Of a DNA stretch of 64,000 bases, positions 51,352 to 61,391 are shown one piece after another. The number at the start of each line of letters is the position of its first letter. Position 1 is the first letter of the stretch. The notes under the pieces were generated by a model, which was given only the letters and a program-made list of their open reading frames with translations, ran no database searches and was not told where the DNA came from. The stretch spans positions 60,837,766-60,901,765 of the forward strand of contig NC_072801.1 in assembly GCF_028583425.1 (NCBI RefSeq), given 5' to 3'. The DNA comes from Eublepharis macularius (taxonomy: Eukaryota > Chordata > Lepidosauria > Squamata > Eublepharidae). Both the position numbers and the translations under genes were made by a program.

Positions 51352-54300
51352 ATGACAGATAGAATCAAAATTATTACTCTAAATTGCAGAGGATTAAACA
51401 ATCCTATAAAACTTAAACGTGTTACTACAGCTTTAGTGAAGCAAGGGGTAGACATACTGTTTTTGCAAGAAACCCATTATAGGAAAGAAATGCCTCAGGT
51501 ATTAAAGTCTAATCGTTTCAATGTGCACTTTCAAGCCCCAGGCTCATCCAGTGCCAGGGGTGTTGCAATCTTAATCTCAAAGAATGTTAGATTCCAATGT
51601 GAAGACTCAAAAATAGATCCTAGGGGACGCTTTATTTTTGTCAAAGGGGTTCTGGAAGAAACAAAAATAACCTTGGCATCTATTTACGCTCCAAATGACA
51701 AGCAAATTGAATTTCTTCATGAAACTCTATCTAATTTAAGGTTGTATGCGGATGGTGAAATTTTGGCAGGGGGGGATTTTAACTGCATAGCAGATTCAAA
51801 CCTGGATCGATCCCAAAACAACAGGGTACATCAGAGAAACAAAGTAAATCGATCAAACCTCAATTTACTATTTGACAAATTTGAGTTTAAGGATGTGTGG
51901 CGCTCACAGCACGGCCTAGAGAAAGACTTTACCTATTTTTCTGCCCGTCATCAAATCCATACTAGAATAGATTACATATTGGCTTCCCCCAAAATTTATC
52001 ATAATATAATCTCTTCCACCATAGGCAGTAAAATCTGGACGGACCATGCCTGGGTAGACTGTTTTTTGACCTTTCCGGAAAAAATAAAACAAGACACTCA
52101 CTGGATACTGAACAAATCTCTTTTATTACACCCAACAATTAAAAAAGAAATTGAATTAGAACTGGAAAATTATTTCAAAGAGAATACAGAAGGTGAAGTC
52201 TCTCAAGCAATAATTTGGGAAGCCATGAAGGCTGTAGTCAGAGGTAAAATCATATCATTAGCCTCATTCTATAAAAAAGAGAGAGAGAAGACTAGATCAG
52301 AAATTATATCCAAAATCCATGCTCTTGAAAATAAACACAAAAAATACTGCAATAAGAAAGACTATAATCAATTGACTTTAGAAAGGAAAAAGCTGGAGGC
52401 ACTTGAGACATCTTCCATACAAAAGAATCTACTGTTTTTAAAACAGAGGTACTGGCACAAAACCCCTAAAACGTTACGCCTCCTAGCTTGGAAAGTTAAA
52501 AAGAAATCCTCTTCCAACCAAATTTCTTTAATTAAAAGAAATGGTAAATCTCACACTTCCAATAATAAGGAAATCCTAGATATATTTCGTGACTTTTATT
52601 CTACTTTATATAAATCAAAGAATCCAACACCATCTGGTATTGAGGACTTCCTAAGCTCTCTTACAACCTTGAAACAAATTACTCCAGAGCATAAAGCTTC
52701 CCTAGATCTACCGATCTCCTCTCAGGAAATCACTGAAGTCATCAAAAATCTCAAACTAAATAAAACTCCCGGCAGAGATGGCTTCCCTGCCGAATTTTAT
52801 AAAAAGTTTATACACATTCTGACAGAACCCCTTCGCCAAACTTGCAATGCAATCCTTTTAAAAGGCAACTTCCCAAAAACATGGTATGAAGCTACAATTA
52901 TTGTAATCCCTAAGCCAGGGAAGGATGCCACCCTCCCATCTTCTTACCGTCCCATATCATTACTAAATCAGGACGCAAAGATATTTACAGCAGTACTGGC
53001 TAATCGTCTGAATAAAATCATAAGTCATTACATACAATCTGATCAAACTGGCTTCATACCAAACAGGAGTATTACAGATAATGTAAGAAAAACTCTAAAC
53101 ATTATCAATCACTGTAAAACCAATCAAATAGAGTTGATCCTGCTCTCATTAGATGCTGAAAAAGCCTTTGACAGCTTAGAAACAAATTATTTAATAAGAT
53201 TGCTCTCTAGGATGGGATTTGGCCATTCTTTTATTCAGATTATCAAACTATTATATGCTTCTCCTAAGGCCCAAATAAAACTCAATGGATTGAAATCAAA
53301 AGACTTTGAGCTCACAAGAGGAACCAGACAGGGATGCCCGCTTTCCCCATTATTATTTGCCTTATCCATAGAACCTCTGGCTGAGGCTATACGGCAAAAC
53401 AACGCCATTAGTGGCATCACTATTGGAAAACGCGTTTATAAAATTTCCCTGTTTGCGGACGACATGGTCCTTTACCTTGCACATCCATGCACCTCATTAC
53501 CAGCCCTGGAAAAAACCCTGCATGATTTTGGTTACATTTCAGGTCTTAAAATTAATAAAACCAAATCAGAAATTTACCCTATTCACCTAACTCCAATCAT
53601 TAGGTCAGAGATGGCTTCTAATTTTACATATCAATGGACCCATAAGCAATGGACTTATTTAGGCATTAAGATACCAGTTGATTTACTGGATATAAAAGAA
53701 GCTAACTTTAAACCGTTACAAAAAAAGATAAAAGACAAAATTAAAGAGTGGGCGGAAATGAAGTTGTCGTGGGCAGAAAAGATTAATCTGGTAAAATCTA
53801 TGATTCTCCCACAATTTTTATTTAATTTCCGCATGCTACCAATTAAACTTACAGATCAAGATTTCCAACATTGGCAAAAAATTATAAACAGTTTTGTATG
53901 GGATGGCAAACGCCCTAGGATAAACTATTTAACCATGAAACGGTCTGCTAAGAAAGGTGGATTATCAGTCCCAGACTTAAAACAATACTACATAGCTGCC
54001 CAACTAGCAAACATCGTAATACTATTAAATACTGTAGAAGGTTCAGGTTGGCCACAAATTGAATCATCACACATCTACCCACACGACTTACAGGATGTGA
54101 TATGGGCTGAACCTAAGAATAGACCACCTCAAATTCATACTAACCCCTTTCTAAGAACCACCTTAGACATATGGGACAAGTTAAGGCAACATCTTGCTCC
54201 AACCATCTCGCCATTATCATCTTTTATAGATCAGAATTGGTTCCCACCTGGCATGGACTTAAATTCTTTTAAATTATGGAAAGTAATTAAACAAAACAGG

Positions 54301-55194
54301 ATTATTGATATAACCAAACATGGGATTATCCTGAACAAGGCTCAAATAGAAAAGGATACAAATGCTACGATCCCATGGTTTCAATACCTCCAAATCAGAC
54401 ACCTACTAGAAAGTCAGCCACTTGTAACCTCATTAAAGCGTGAACTAACTGACTTTGAATATTTACTTAAATTAACACAATCTCATAGGAAAGGTTTAAT
54501 AGCTAAAATATATGCTATTTTAAACTCAAGGAATGATCAGCTCACATTGAAATACCAAGCAAACTGGAGCAGAGACTGTAATACAATCTTATCTGATGCT
54601 CAGTGGTCTTCCATCTGGTCAGGAAACTGCTTGCTATCTAAAGCAGTGAGCATCAGAATGACATCCTTTAAAATAATGGCGAGGTGGTACCTGTCTCCCA
54701 CTCTTCTCCACCACATTAATCATGAAACGAATCCACTATGCTGGAAACAGTGTGGACAAAATGGAGACTATATTCATCTATGGTGGTCTTGTCCTAAAAT
54801 TCAGTTGTTCTGGGATCGAATCATACAAAAAATTAAAACAATAACAAACTATGCAATTCCCAAGTGCCCTGAAGTAATCCTGCTAGGACTCTGGGAGGAT
54901 CAGACGGTCCCATCTACTAGGAAAAATCTGATATTTTTATTGATTGCTGCGGCAAAATTGCTTTTAGCCTCAACCTGGAGACAGGAAAAAACTCCAAGTG
55001 TATCACAATGGCTCAGAAAACTATGGGACATTTTCATAATGGAAAAAATAGCGGATCACCTTAAAGGCTTAGATAATCCACAATATCAATCGTGCTTTCT
55101 TGTACAATGGCTACCATTTTTAACCTATTGTCATAATACCAATCAGTTACCTAACGTAGATTTACATACACTTAGCTTCTTTGCTATAATGTGA
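51352..55194 (+). CDS. L1-C ORF2 protein (endonuclease plus reverse transcriptase)
   Basis: 1280 residues. Endonuclease residues 1-235: N11 in TLNCRGLN, E40 in LQETH, D142 in GGDFN, H232 in WTDHAW. The reverse transcriptase has SYRPISLLNQDAKIF, D601 in SLDAEKAFD, GTRQGCPLSPLLF and F-A-D-D at 701-704. The C-terminal Cys segment is C1130-x3-C1134-x7-H1142-x4-C1147, with one more residue between the first two Cys and one fewer before the His than in L1-A. No stop or shift. Start: the ATG at 51352 is the first after an in-frame stop. With no overlap to ORF1, translation must use reinitiation over a long distance or internal entry. Confidence 0.95.
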   Translation: MTDRIKIITLNCRGLNNPIKLKRVTTALVKQGVDILFLQETHYRKEMPQVLKSNRFNVHFQAPGSSSARGVAILISKNVRFQCEDSKIDPRGRFIFVKGVLEETKITLASIYAPNDKQIEFLHETLSNLRLYADGEILAGGDFNCIADSNLDRSQNNRVHQRNKVNRSNLNLLFDKFEFKDVWRSQHGLEKDFTYFSARHQIHTRIDYILASPKIYHNIISSTIGSKIWTDHAWVDCFLTFPEKIKQDTHWILNKSLLLHPTIKKEIELELENYFKENTEGEVSQAIIWEAMKAVVRGKIISLASFYKKEREKTRSEIISKIHALENKHKKYCNKKDYNQLTLERKKLEALETSSIQKNLLFLKQRYWHKTPKTLRLLAWKVKKKSSSNQISLIKRNGKSHTSNNKEILDIFRDFYSTLYKSKNPTPSGIEDFLSSLTTLKQITPEHKASLDLPISSQEITEVIKNLKLNKTPGRDGFPAEFYKKFIHILTEPLRQTCNAILLKGNFPKTWYEATIIVIPKPGKDATLPSSYRPISLLNQDAKIFTAVLANRLNKIISHYIQSDQTGFIPNRSITDNVRKTLNIINHCKTNQIELILLSLDAEKAFDSLETNYLIRLLSRMGFGHSFIQIIKLLYASPKAQIKLNGLKSKDFELTRGTRQGCPLSPLLFALSIEPLAEAIRQNNAISGITIGKRVYKISLFADDMVLYLAHPCTSLPALEKTLHDFGYISGLKINKTKSEIYPIHLTPIIRSEMASNFTYQWTHKQWTYLGIKIPVDLLDIKEANFKPLQKKIKDKIKEWAEMKLSWAEKINLVKSMILPQFLFNFRMLPIKLTDQDFQHWQKIINSFVWDGKRPRINYLTMKRSAKKGGLSVPDLKQYYIAAQLANIVILLNTVEGSGWPQIESSHIYPHDLQDVIWAEPKNRPPQIHTNPFLRTTLDIWDKLRQHLAPTISPLSSFIDQNWFPPGMDLNSFKLWKVIKQNRIIDITKHGIILNKAQIEKDTNATIPWFQYLQIRHLLESQPLVTSLKRELTDFEYLLKLTQSHRKGLIAKIYAILNSRNDQLTLKYQANWSRDCNTILSDAQWSSIWSGNCLLSKAVSIRMTSFKIMARWYLSPTLLHHINHETNPLCWKQCGQNGDYIHLWWSCPKIQLFWDRIIQKIKTITNYAIPKCPEVILLGLWEDQTVPSTRKNLIFLLIAAAKLLLASTWRQEKTPSVSQWLRKLWDIFIMEKIADHLKGLDNPQYQSCFLVQWLPFLTYCHNTNQLPNVDLHTLSFFAIM

Positions 55195-55375
55195 CTTCTT
55201 ATACTCAGTGTATTGTTTCCAATGTTAATATTGGCTGTTTGTTAAAACATCAAGGTTTTCATCTCTTCCATGTATTGCCCATTATGCTGTTGTTTAATTT
55301 GGTTATTTGTAGTTTTGGAAAAAGTTATATAAAAATGCAAAATAAAAAGTAAAAAAAAAAAAAGAATATGGTCTC

Positions 55376-55590
55376 AGGGCAGAAACAGAATTAAGTCTGC
55401 CAGTTTTACCACTGATATCTTCAATTGAAGCCTATTGTGACACTAGTACAAGAAATAAAACTGATTATATAAATTATGAATATATGATAGATAAACAAGG
55501 GAAATTAAAAACATGGCAAGAAATTCAAGATGAAGAAAAAACATTCCGTGGTTGTATTATCAAATGGTATCTTAACTCACAGAACAAATA
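55376..55590 (+). pseudogene. Old L1 ORF2 remnant, right part
   Basis: In one frame it reads AETELSLPVLPLISSIEAYC, then TDYINYEYMIDKQGKLKTWQ and EIQDEEKTFRGCIIKWYLNS, then a stop at TAG near 55591. This is the continuation of the fragment ending at 49713. Confidence 0.6.
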
Positions 55591-55841
55591 GTTAAAGAAG
55601 GGGGCTGTCCTTTACTTGTGTAATCCCGTTTTATCACATTGTTAACTGCTTGCATTACACTGCATTGTCTTTTATACCTCTGTAATCCACTTGGAGTCTC
55701 AGCAAAAAAAGTGGATGAGAAATGATGTAAGAAAATAAATGGATAATAGTTTTTTCTGGAAAAGCATACAAAGGGGAGAATTGACCTCCTCCCTCAACTT
55801 TCCCCGTTGCTGCAGCCCTGATCCCAAGATGAAGTAGATGG

Positions 55842-56579
55842 TTGGATCCTTTCCAATATGTTTGCAGTCCTGCTTATGGGACTGAAAATGCCTTAGTCAC
55901 CCTGGGCCAGAAGATAGAAGGAGGACAGCTCTGCCGAGTCTCCTGGACCACTCAGATGCTTTTGATACCATCAATCATGTTATCCTTCTGGACTGCCTTT
56001 CAGGGACTGGGACATACTATTTTGCACTGGTTCCAATCATACCTGGAAAGTAGGTCTCAAATGCTGGTTCTGGGGGACTAGGGATCCCAGGCCCTCTGGT
56101 GAGAGGAGGGGATCCCCCGTTCCCACACTCCGCCACCACTCATCTGGCTGGCAGGGGGAAGGCAGGGAAACAGGTGCGCTCCCAAGCCTGCACAATGACA
56201 TCACTTCCCAGAAGTGATGTCATCATGCAGGTGCTGGACAGCGCAGAGGTGAGTGCCGAGTCCTCCCTCCCGCCAGGAGTGTAAGGGGATGTGGCAACCC
56301 TATAGGGGACTGCTGGTTGGATCCTTGGGCTTTGACCTGTGGGATCCAGCAAGGTTGCATCTTGTTTTCAACATCTGTATGAAACTGCTGAGTGAGGTCA
56401 TCCAGAGATTTGGGCTCACCTATTGCCAATATGTGGGTGACACCCAACTCTATCTTATGTTTTTGGTGGATCCCAGTGAGACTATAGAAAACCTAAGCTG
56501 GTGCCTATGGACAGTTCTAGGGTGGATTAATACTAATAAACTGAACTTAATTCCTACAAGATGGAAATGCTACTGCTGA
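55842..56579 (+). mobile_element. L2-clade LINE remnant (+ strand), interrupted by a MITE
   Basis: Before the break: a DAFDTINHVILLDCLS-like segment (55950-56005) and a FQSYLESRSQMLVLGD segment (56035-56081), the family's 'LSAAFDT.DH..LL..L' and 'W..SYL..R...V'. After the break: a G.QQGC-like block, then QYVGDTQLYLMFLVDPSETI, the L2 active-site region where YADD has become YVGD, and LGWINTNKLNL. Shifted frames show it is dead. Confidence 0.75.
56080..56312. mobile_element. MITE-like repeat (GATGACATCACTTCC family) inside L2
   Basis: Lies exactly between the two halves of the L2 copy, so its edges are better defined than most: ACTAGGGATCCCAGGCCCTC on the left and TGTGGCAACCCTATA on the right. 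It holds GGGGATCCCCCGTTCCC and AATGACATCACTTCCCAGAAGTGATGTCATCATGC. Confidence 0.7.
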
Positions 56580-57625
56580 GCAGAAGATCTGACCCAAAAT
56601 TTAAGGAATCACCTGTTCTGGATGGTATTGCCCTTCCAGGGGAGGAATGGGTCTATAACTAGGAGGTACTCCTGGATACAGGCATACTGCTTAGGGTTGT
56701 TAGGCATGGTCTGGCAATTAGTGGGAGATGAGGAGGAGGTAAAAACTTACTGGGGGGGGGCATGCAGAGTTTTTGGCTGAGCTCTAACAAATAGGCCCCA
56801 GTATGACACCATTGCTTCCAGGTTGTACTGGAAATAAAATCACTGTGTGGGGATCATTGCAACCCCCCCCCCTTTGGGCCTGCCTGCTTCCACCCACCAA
56901 TCAGCTGAGGACTGGCAGGCACCAGCTAGAAGCTGTGGGAGATTGCCTGCTATAAACAGGAACCTGGGAGCCATAGTACTGCTCTTCAAGCAGATGGCAG
57001 CTGCAGTTAGAACTTTTTACTAGCTACTTGTATGCTAGCTGTAGCCTTTCTTGGGCAGAAAAGGCCTGGCCACTGTGGTGCGTGCCCTGGTAACATTTAA
57101 ATTAGAATATTACAAAAAGCTGTATGTGGGGCTGCCTTGAAAAGTGTTCAGAAACTATATTTGCCTGCCCGCTGCTGGCAACACCTGCGAGATTTCTAGG
57201 AGCGGAGTCCTGGAAATCAGTGTCACCAATGCCATGATATCATTTCCAAGCAAAACCATCTGGATCCTTGCTACGCTAGCATGAAATCTGTTAGTATGAG
57301 GACCAGGGGAGCTCTCTGTAGGCTGCCACCACTCTAGTACTGGTTTGTCCACTCTTTCCCAATAAGTTTTATTTTATACCTGACAGAATAAGGTGTGAGG
57401 ACCCAGGCAGAATAATAAATAATTTTATTTAATTAGTCTAGTAACTGGCTTTCAAGACAATTCTTTTAGAATAATGAGAACAGTAAAGGTAGGTGAACAA
57501 ACAAAATAAAACACCCTAACACATCCATCTAGACTGTTCCTAGCTGTCTCTTGATGATTGGCATCAAGCTTCTGGATGAGGAATCTCTTCATCTGCAGCA
57601 GCCTCTCCTCAGCTCTGCTCACTAG
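56580..57625. other. Nothing recognised (possible L2 3' sequence at the left)
   Basis: The first part may be the L2 3' region. Around 56.70-57.2 kb a MITE-like GGTTGTTAGGCATGG and ATGACACCATTGCTTCCAGG block occur in disordered form. No exon. Confidence 0.35.
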
Positions 57626-57846
57626 GGGCCAAACTACAAGTGACGCCTAACACTAGTTGGACACTTGTCAGCTTCCCTCATATTTTGATGGGAAATGTAG
57701 GCAGCTTCGCTCTCTGACTGCTGTCCAATGGACTTTTCAACTGTCACTTGTCCAACATTCTGCCAAGCTGCCTACATTACCCATAACAACTTGAGGGAAG
57801 CTGACAAGTGTCCAACTAGTCTCAGGCATCACTTGTAGTTTGGCCC
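57626..57846. mobile_element. Foldback MITE (GGGCCAAACTACAAGTGA ends), copy 1
   Basis: The left arm GGGCCAAACTACAAGTGACG...GACACTTGTCAGCTTCCCTC pairs with the right arm ending CATCACTTGTAGTTTGGCCC. Arms of about 83 bp and a ~55-bp centre. The flanks are CTAG on both sides, possibly a duplicated target. Confidence 0.85.
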
Positions 57847-58161
57847 TAGGAATGAACACCCTCCCACTGTGGGCAAGGCCTTTTATCCCTTCTTCTCAGG
57901 CACCCACCCCTATTTCTCTATTGGTGCAATATTTCCCTCCAAATCCCCTGTTAACCAATCACAGGGTCCAAAGGGGAACCGAGAAATGTAGGCCCTATAG
58001 TCACTCTAGCACAGTCTTCCCTGGAGCCACTAGGCCTCACTATATACGCCTGGGCTCCTAACAAAAGTACCCAATGCTTCCTGGAGGGAAAGAGTGGTCC
58101 TCACTGGAAAGAAGCCATGATGCTGTTGGCAATGCTATCAGTGTGACTAAAAGCAGTCTGA

Positions 58162-58894
58162 GAGACAAGCTACAAGTGACGCCTGACAGGAGTGGAACAT
58201 GTGTCAGAATTCCAAAAGTTTAGATGGGAAACGTAGGCGTCCTTTCTTACTACTGCTGACAGCTCAGGAAGCTTCCCGCTCCTGCTTTACACCGGCTGCA
58301 ACTTGCCCGGCCTTTGTGGACTCTTCCTGCCCCTGCTTTGTCGTCCAGAGGAAGCCTCCGCAACTCCCCTCCTGTGGGATCAGGTCCGCCTGCCTCTCTC
58401 CGCCGGTGCCTGGCTCTCCAGAAGCCCCCCCCCCCGGCAGGTGAAGCAGGTGCAGGGCATGCGAGGCACGGGAAGCTTCCTAAGCAGCCCTGCCTCCTGC
58501 AGGATCTCACGCTGCTCTCCGATTGGAGACAGAGCAGGAAGGAAGCTGCAGAGGCCGGAAGGGGTGCCCCTCCTGCTTAGGAAGCTCCCCACACCTCGCA
58601 TGCCCCACACCTGCTTTACCTGCCGGGGGGCTTCTAGAGAGCCAGGCACCGGCGGAGAGAGGCAGGGGGACCTGATCCCACAGGAGGGGAGCTGCGGAGG
58701 CTTCCTCTGGACGATGAAGCAGGGGCAGGAAGAGCCCATAAAGGCGGGGCGGGCTGCAGCCGGTGCAAAGCAGGAACGGGAAGCTTCCTGAGCTGTCAGC
58801 AGTAGTAAGAAAGGATGCCTACATTTCCCATCTAAACTTTTGGAAACATGACACGTGTCCAACTCCTGTCAGGTGTCACTTGTAGCTTGGCTCT
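58162..58894. mobile_element. Large foldback element (CAAGCTACAAGTGAC ends), ~315-bp arms
   Basis: The left arm runs from GACAAGCTACAAGTGACGCC to GGAAGCTTCCTAAGCAG (about 58475). The right arm runs from CTGCTTAGGAAGCTCCCC (about 58577) to GTCACTTGTAGCTTGGCTC. The arms include a shared GC-rich block (CTCCTGTGGGATCAGGTCCG / CCTGATCCCACAGGAGG). Overlapping frames of 81-162 codons on both strands are reflections of the same palindrome and not genes. Confidence 0.85.
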
Positions 58895-58896
58895 TA

Positions 58897-59130
58897 GAGC
58901 CAAACTACAAGTGACACCTGACACAGGTTGGACACTTGTCAGCTTCCCTCAAGTTGTTATGGGAAATGTAGGCAGCTTGGCAGAACGTTGGACAAGTGAC
59001 AGTTGAAAAGTCCATTGGACAGCAGTCGGAGAGCCAAGCTACAAGACCAGGACGCCTACATTTCCCATCAAAATTTGAGGGAAGCTGACAAGTGTCCAAC
59101 CTATGTCAGGCGTCACTTGTAGTTTGGCTC
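58897..59130. mobile_element. Foldback MITE (GAGCCAAACTACAAGTGAC ends), copy 2
   Basis: Directly abuts the large foldback. The left edge GAGCCAAACTACAAGTGACA pairs with GCGTCACTTGTAGTTTGGCTC at the right. The GTTGTTATGGGAAATGTAGGC centre-flank matches copy 1 at 57626. Confidence 0.85.
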
Positions 59131-60297
59131 TGAGTTTCAAAACCAAGCCGGGAGCCTGACTAAAAGGATCACAGGCAGGTATCTTCCAAGAAACCTTGGG
59201 GTTGATCTGTACACATTCTATCATTAGCATTCTGAGGTGCCCGCCAGTGGCGAGCAAACTCCCGGGGATTTGCCCCCTCGTCCACTGATCACCCCAAACT
59301 GTGTCCTCACACAGGATCTTTCCCAAATAACAGTCTGGAGATGCAAACCCTATTTAACTCAATTAAATCATTTACTATGGTCAAAGAAACCCTATCTAGC
59401 TGAAACTGAAGAAGACTCTCCCCCATCTGGCTCCTCCAGCCCTTCTGGGAATCATGATTGGCTATTAGCTTCTCTGCTCACACACCAAACAGGGCTAAAG
59501 GTGATTGGTGGTTTTTAGAAAGGGGCAGGACCTTTGCCCATCCATCACACCTACCTCACAGTGTTGTTGGAAGGATAAAATGGACGAGAGAATGATGTAA
59601 ACCACTTTGGGAGAAAGGTACAGTATATATGAAGTGAATAAATAAAATAAAATAAATAAATAGGAAAGAAATGTTAAGGCTAACAAATTTTGAAATTAAT
59701 TTCTTGGTTATGTCTTCCTTTGTATGTGAACTGACAATGACCATGGCATAATTATCTTGTACTTTGAAAGATTCAAGAGATAGAGTCAGATGGTCCCATT
59801 ATCAGTTTCCTGTAGCTTCAGTTGTAAAGTGGGGACTTGCAAAAAGATTACACTGAAAACATCTGGGGACAATCAGTAGCTCTAGACTGGAACCAGCCAT
59901 AGGGACCTCGACATTGCTCCATCATGGCACCTATTTTCTTCATTCTCTGGTTTTGGTAAGGATCACAAAAGCCAAGAAGCCCCCAGAAATGAACAAGAGA
60001 CAAGAGGACATTTAGTCATGACAAAGTATGAAAGAGATGTGTGGTGATTCATTTCTTAACCGAGAGATGCTGGGCTGAAGTTAATGCTGTCTCTACATTA
60101 ATGCAAGTCACATGGAAGAATGGTAGATTATCCAGTTGTGAGAAGAAAGGCACTCTGTACATGTGTAGTGGTACTGTATTTAAGTTTAACATGCACTTAA
60201 AGCTTGGGGGATGGGAAAAGTGACATTCAAATATTTCAGAGTTGATGTGGTGATCTGTCAAAGAACCTGTTCAAAAATGGCTCTTTTCTCTTTCCAG
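59131..60297. other. Intron sequence; SINE tail at 59553-59665
   Basis: CCTACCTCACAGTGTTGTTGG...GTAAACCACTTTGGGAGAAAGG...AATAAATAAAATAAAATAAA at 59553-59665 is the 3' tail of a tRNA-type SINE on the + strand. The rest shows nothing recognised up to the pyrimidine tract before 60298. Confidence 0.5.
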
Positions 60298-60333
60298 GCT
60301 GCTACCCACCTCAGGCAAGGAAGATCTTCAAAG
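60298..60333 (+). CDS. Possible 36-nt cytoplasmic exon of the LRC-type receptor
   Basis: A strong pyrimidine tract and acceptor (GGCTCTTTTCTCTTTCCAG) and a strong donor (TCAAAG|GTAAGC at 60334) bracket 36 nt. If joined in phase 0 to the donor at 47912 it adds AATHLRQGRSSK. If joined in phase 1 to 47907 it adds a CYPPQARKIFK-type segment. KIR and LILR genes have a similarly short exon after the transmembrane exon, and the phase-0 reading's H-x-R-Q-G-R resembles the LILR juxtamembrane H-R-R-Q-G-K. If real, more cytoplasmic exons must lie beyond the window. A chance pair of splice signals is possible. Confidence 0.42.
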
Positions 60334-61391
60334 GTAAGCATATGCAAAACCTGTACGTGGCAGAAATGCATCAAATTTCAGTGACCTGAAAAGATTTCAG
60401 TTTCACCTCTTCATCAGAGAGGCAGCTTCATACCTCAAATATGTATGATTGGGAGAAGCAAAGCCAGAGATGGATGTTTCCCCAGTAAGATTCTGTATCT
60501 TGATTTCTCCATAACAGTAGTACTGTCCCTCACCAAATCCAGTTAGGAAATACAGCTTGGGTTGGGGGTATGCAAATCATAAGTGATGTTGAAAGTGGAA
60601 GAGATTGTGTGGAGCAAAGTAAGGCTAAACCAGGAGATGGTGGGAGCAGGGCTGAAGGAAAGGTGGCTTGACCATGATAAGAAATCAAGTCAGTCATGTT
60701 TATATGTTGCCTTTCCTACCTTCAGATACATATATTATGTATACATGCTAAAATACTATAATCATATAAAATTCAAATCATTTTCCTGTTGTCATTTAGA
60801 AATTTTAGGTACATCCATTAAGATTTAAGAGATTGTCAAATATTCATTACAAGGATTTTTATATGAATTGCTTTCAACCCTGTTTAAGACTTCCCAGAAT
60901 ATAAAACACTCTGGATTCTTAGATGTTGTTTTACCTTTCAGTGTTTTGCATGCAATAGCTTGGTGTCAATAAAAACCATACAGAAGGCATTAGCAACTTT
61001 TTATAATTAAAGAGCTAAACCACATTAATATTAAAAGATCAACTAAGAACAAGTATAAGGAAGTCCATCTGCATACCTGAAATTATACATTACTGATAAC
61101 GGGATGCATTTGTTAATAATCCATAACATTTCCATAGCCCAAGGACTGATTATTGTGAGTCCTTCATTAGAAGTGGCCCCCAAACAATCTCACAATTAAT
61201 AAAAAATATAAACAGGAACACTCTGTGAGATTATTTTAGTGCACTGGCATAAATCTGTGCATGATTTACTGACAAGTGCTGGATTACTGTCTGTTCACCT
61301 TTGTCATTTCCCTTTCTGTAAAGCATCACTAAAAATGCTTTAGTGCCATAAAAAGTCTTTGCCTGTCATCCTCTTCACATATTTACTTACT
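60334..61391. other. AT-rich sequence, nothing recognised
   Basis: No ITIM-coding or other exon could be recognised. An AATAAA occurs near 60967 without coding context. Confidence 0.4.

Larger units (their letters stand above)
49728..55361 (+). mobile_element. L1 LINE (L1-C), both ORFs open, short 5' region
   Basis: Bounded by a 14-bp duplication AAGAATATGGTCTC at 49714-49727 and 55362-55375, with an A-run just before the right copy. The 5' region is only 113 bp (starting GAGGGGGCGGGGCGTCAG). ORF1 and ORF2 are separated by 536 bp. The sequence is clearly different from L1-A along its whole length, so the two belong to separate lineages. It inserted into an older L1 fragment. Confidence 0.93.

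Noticed and set aside
58250..58862. Opposing 80-162 codon frames, Cys- and Pro-rich
   Set aside because: They are mirror images of each other in a large palindrome and use the same arms.
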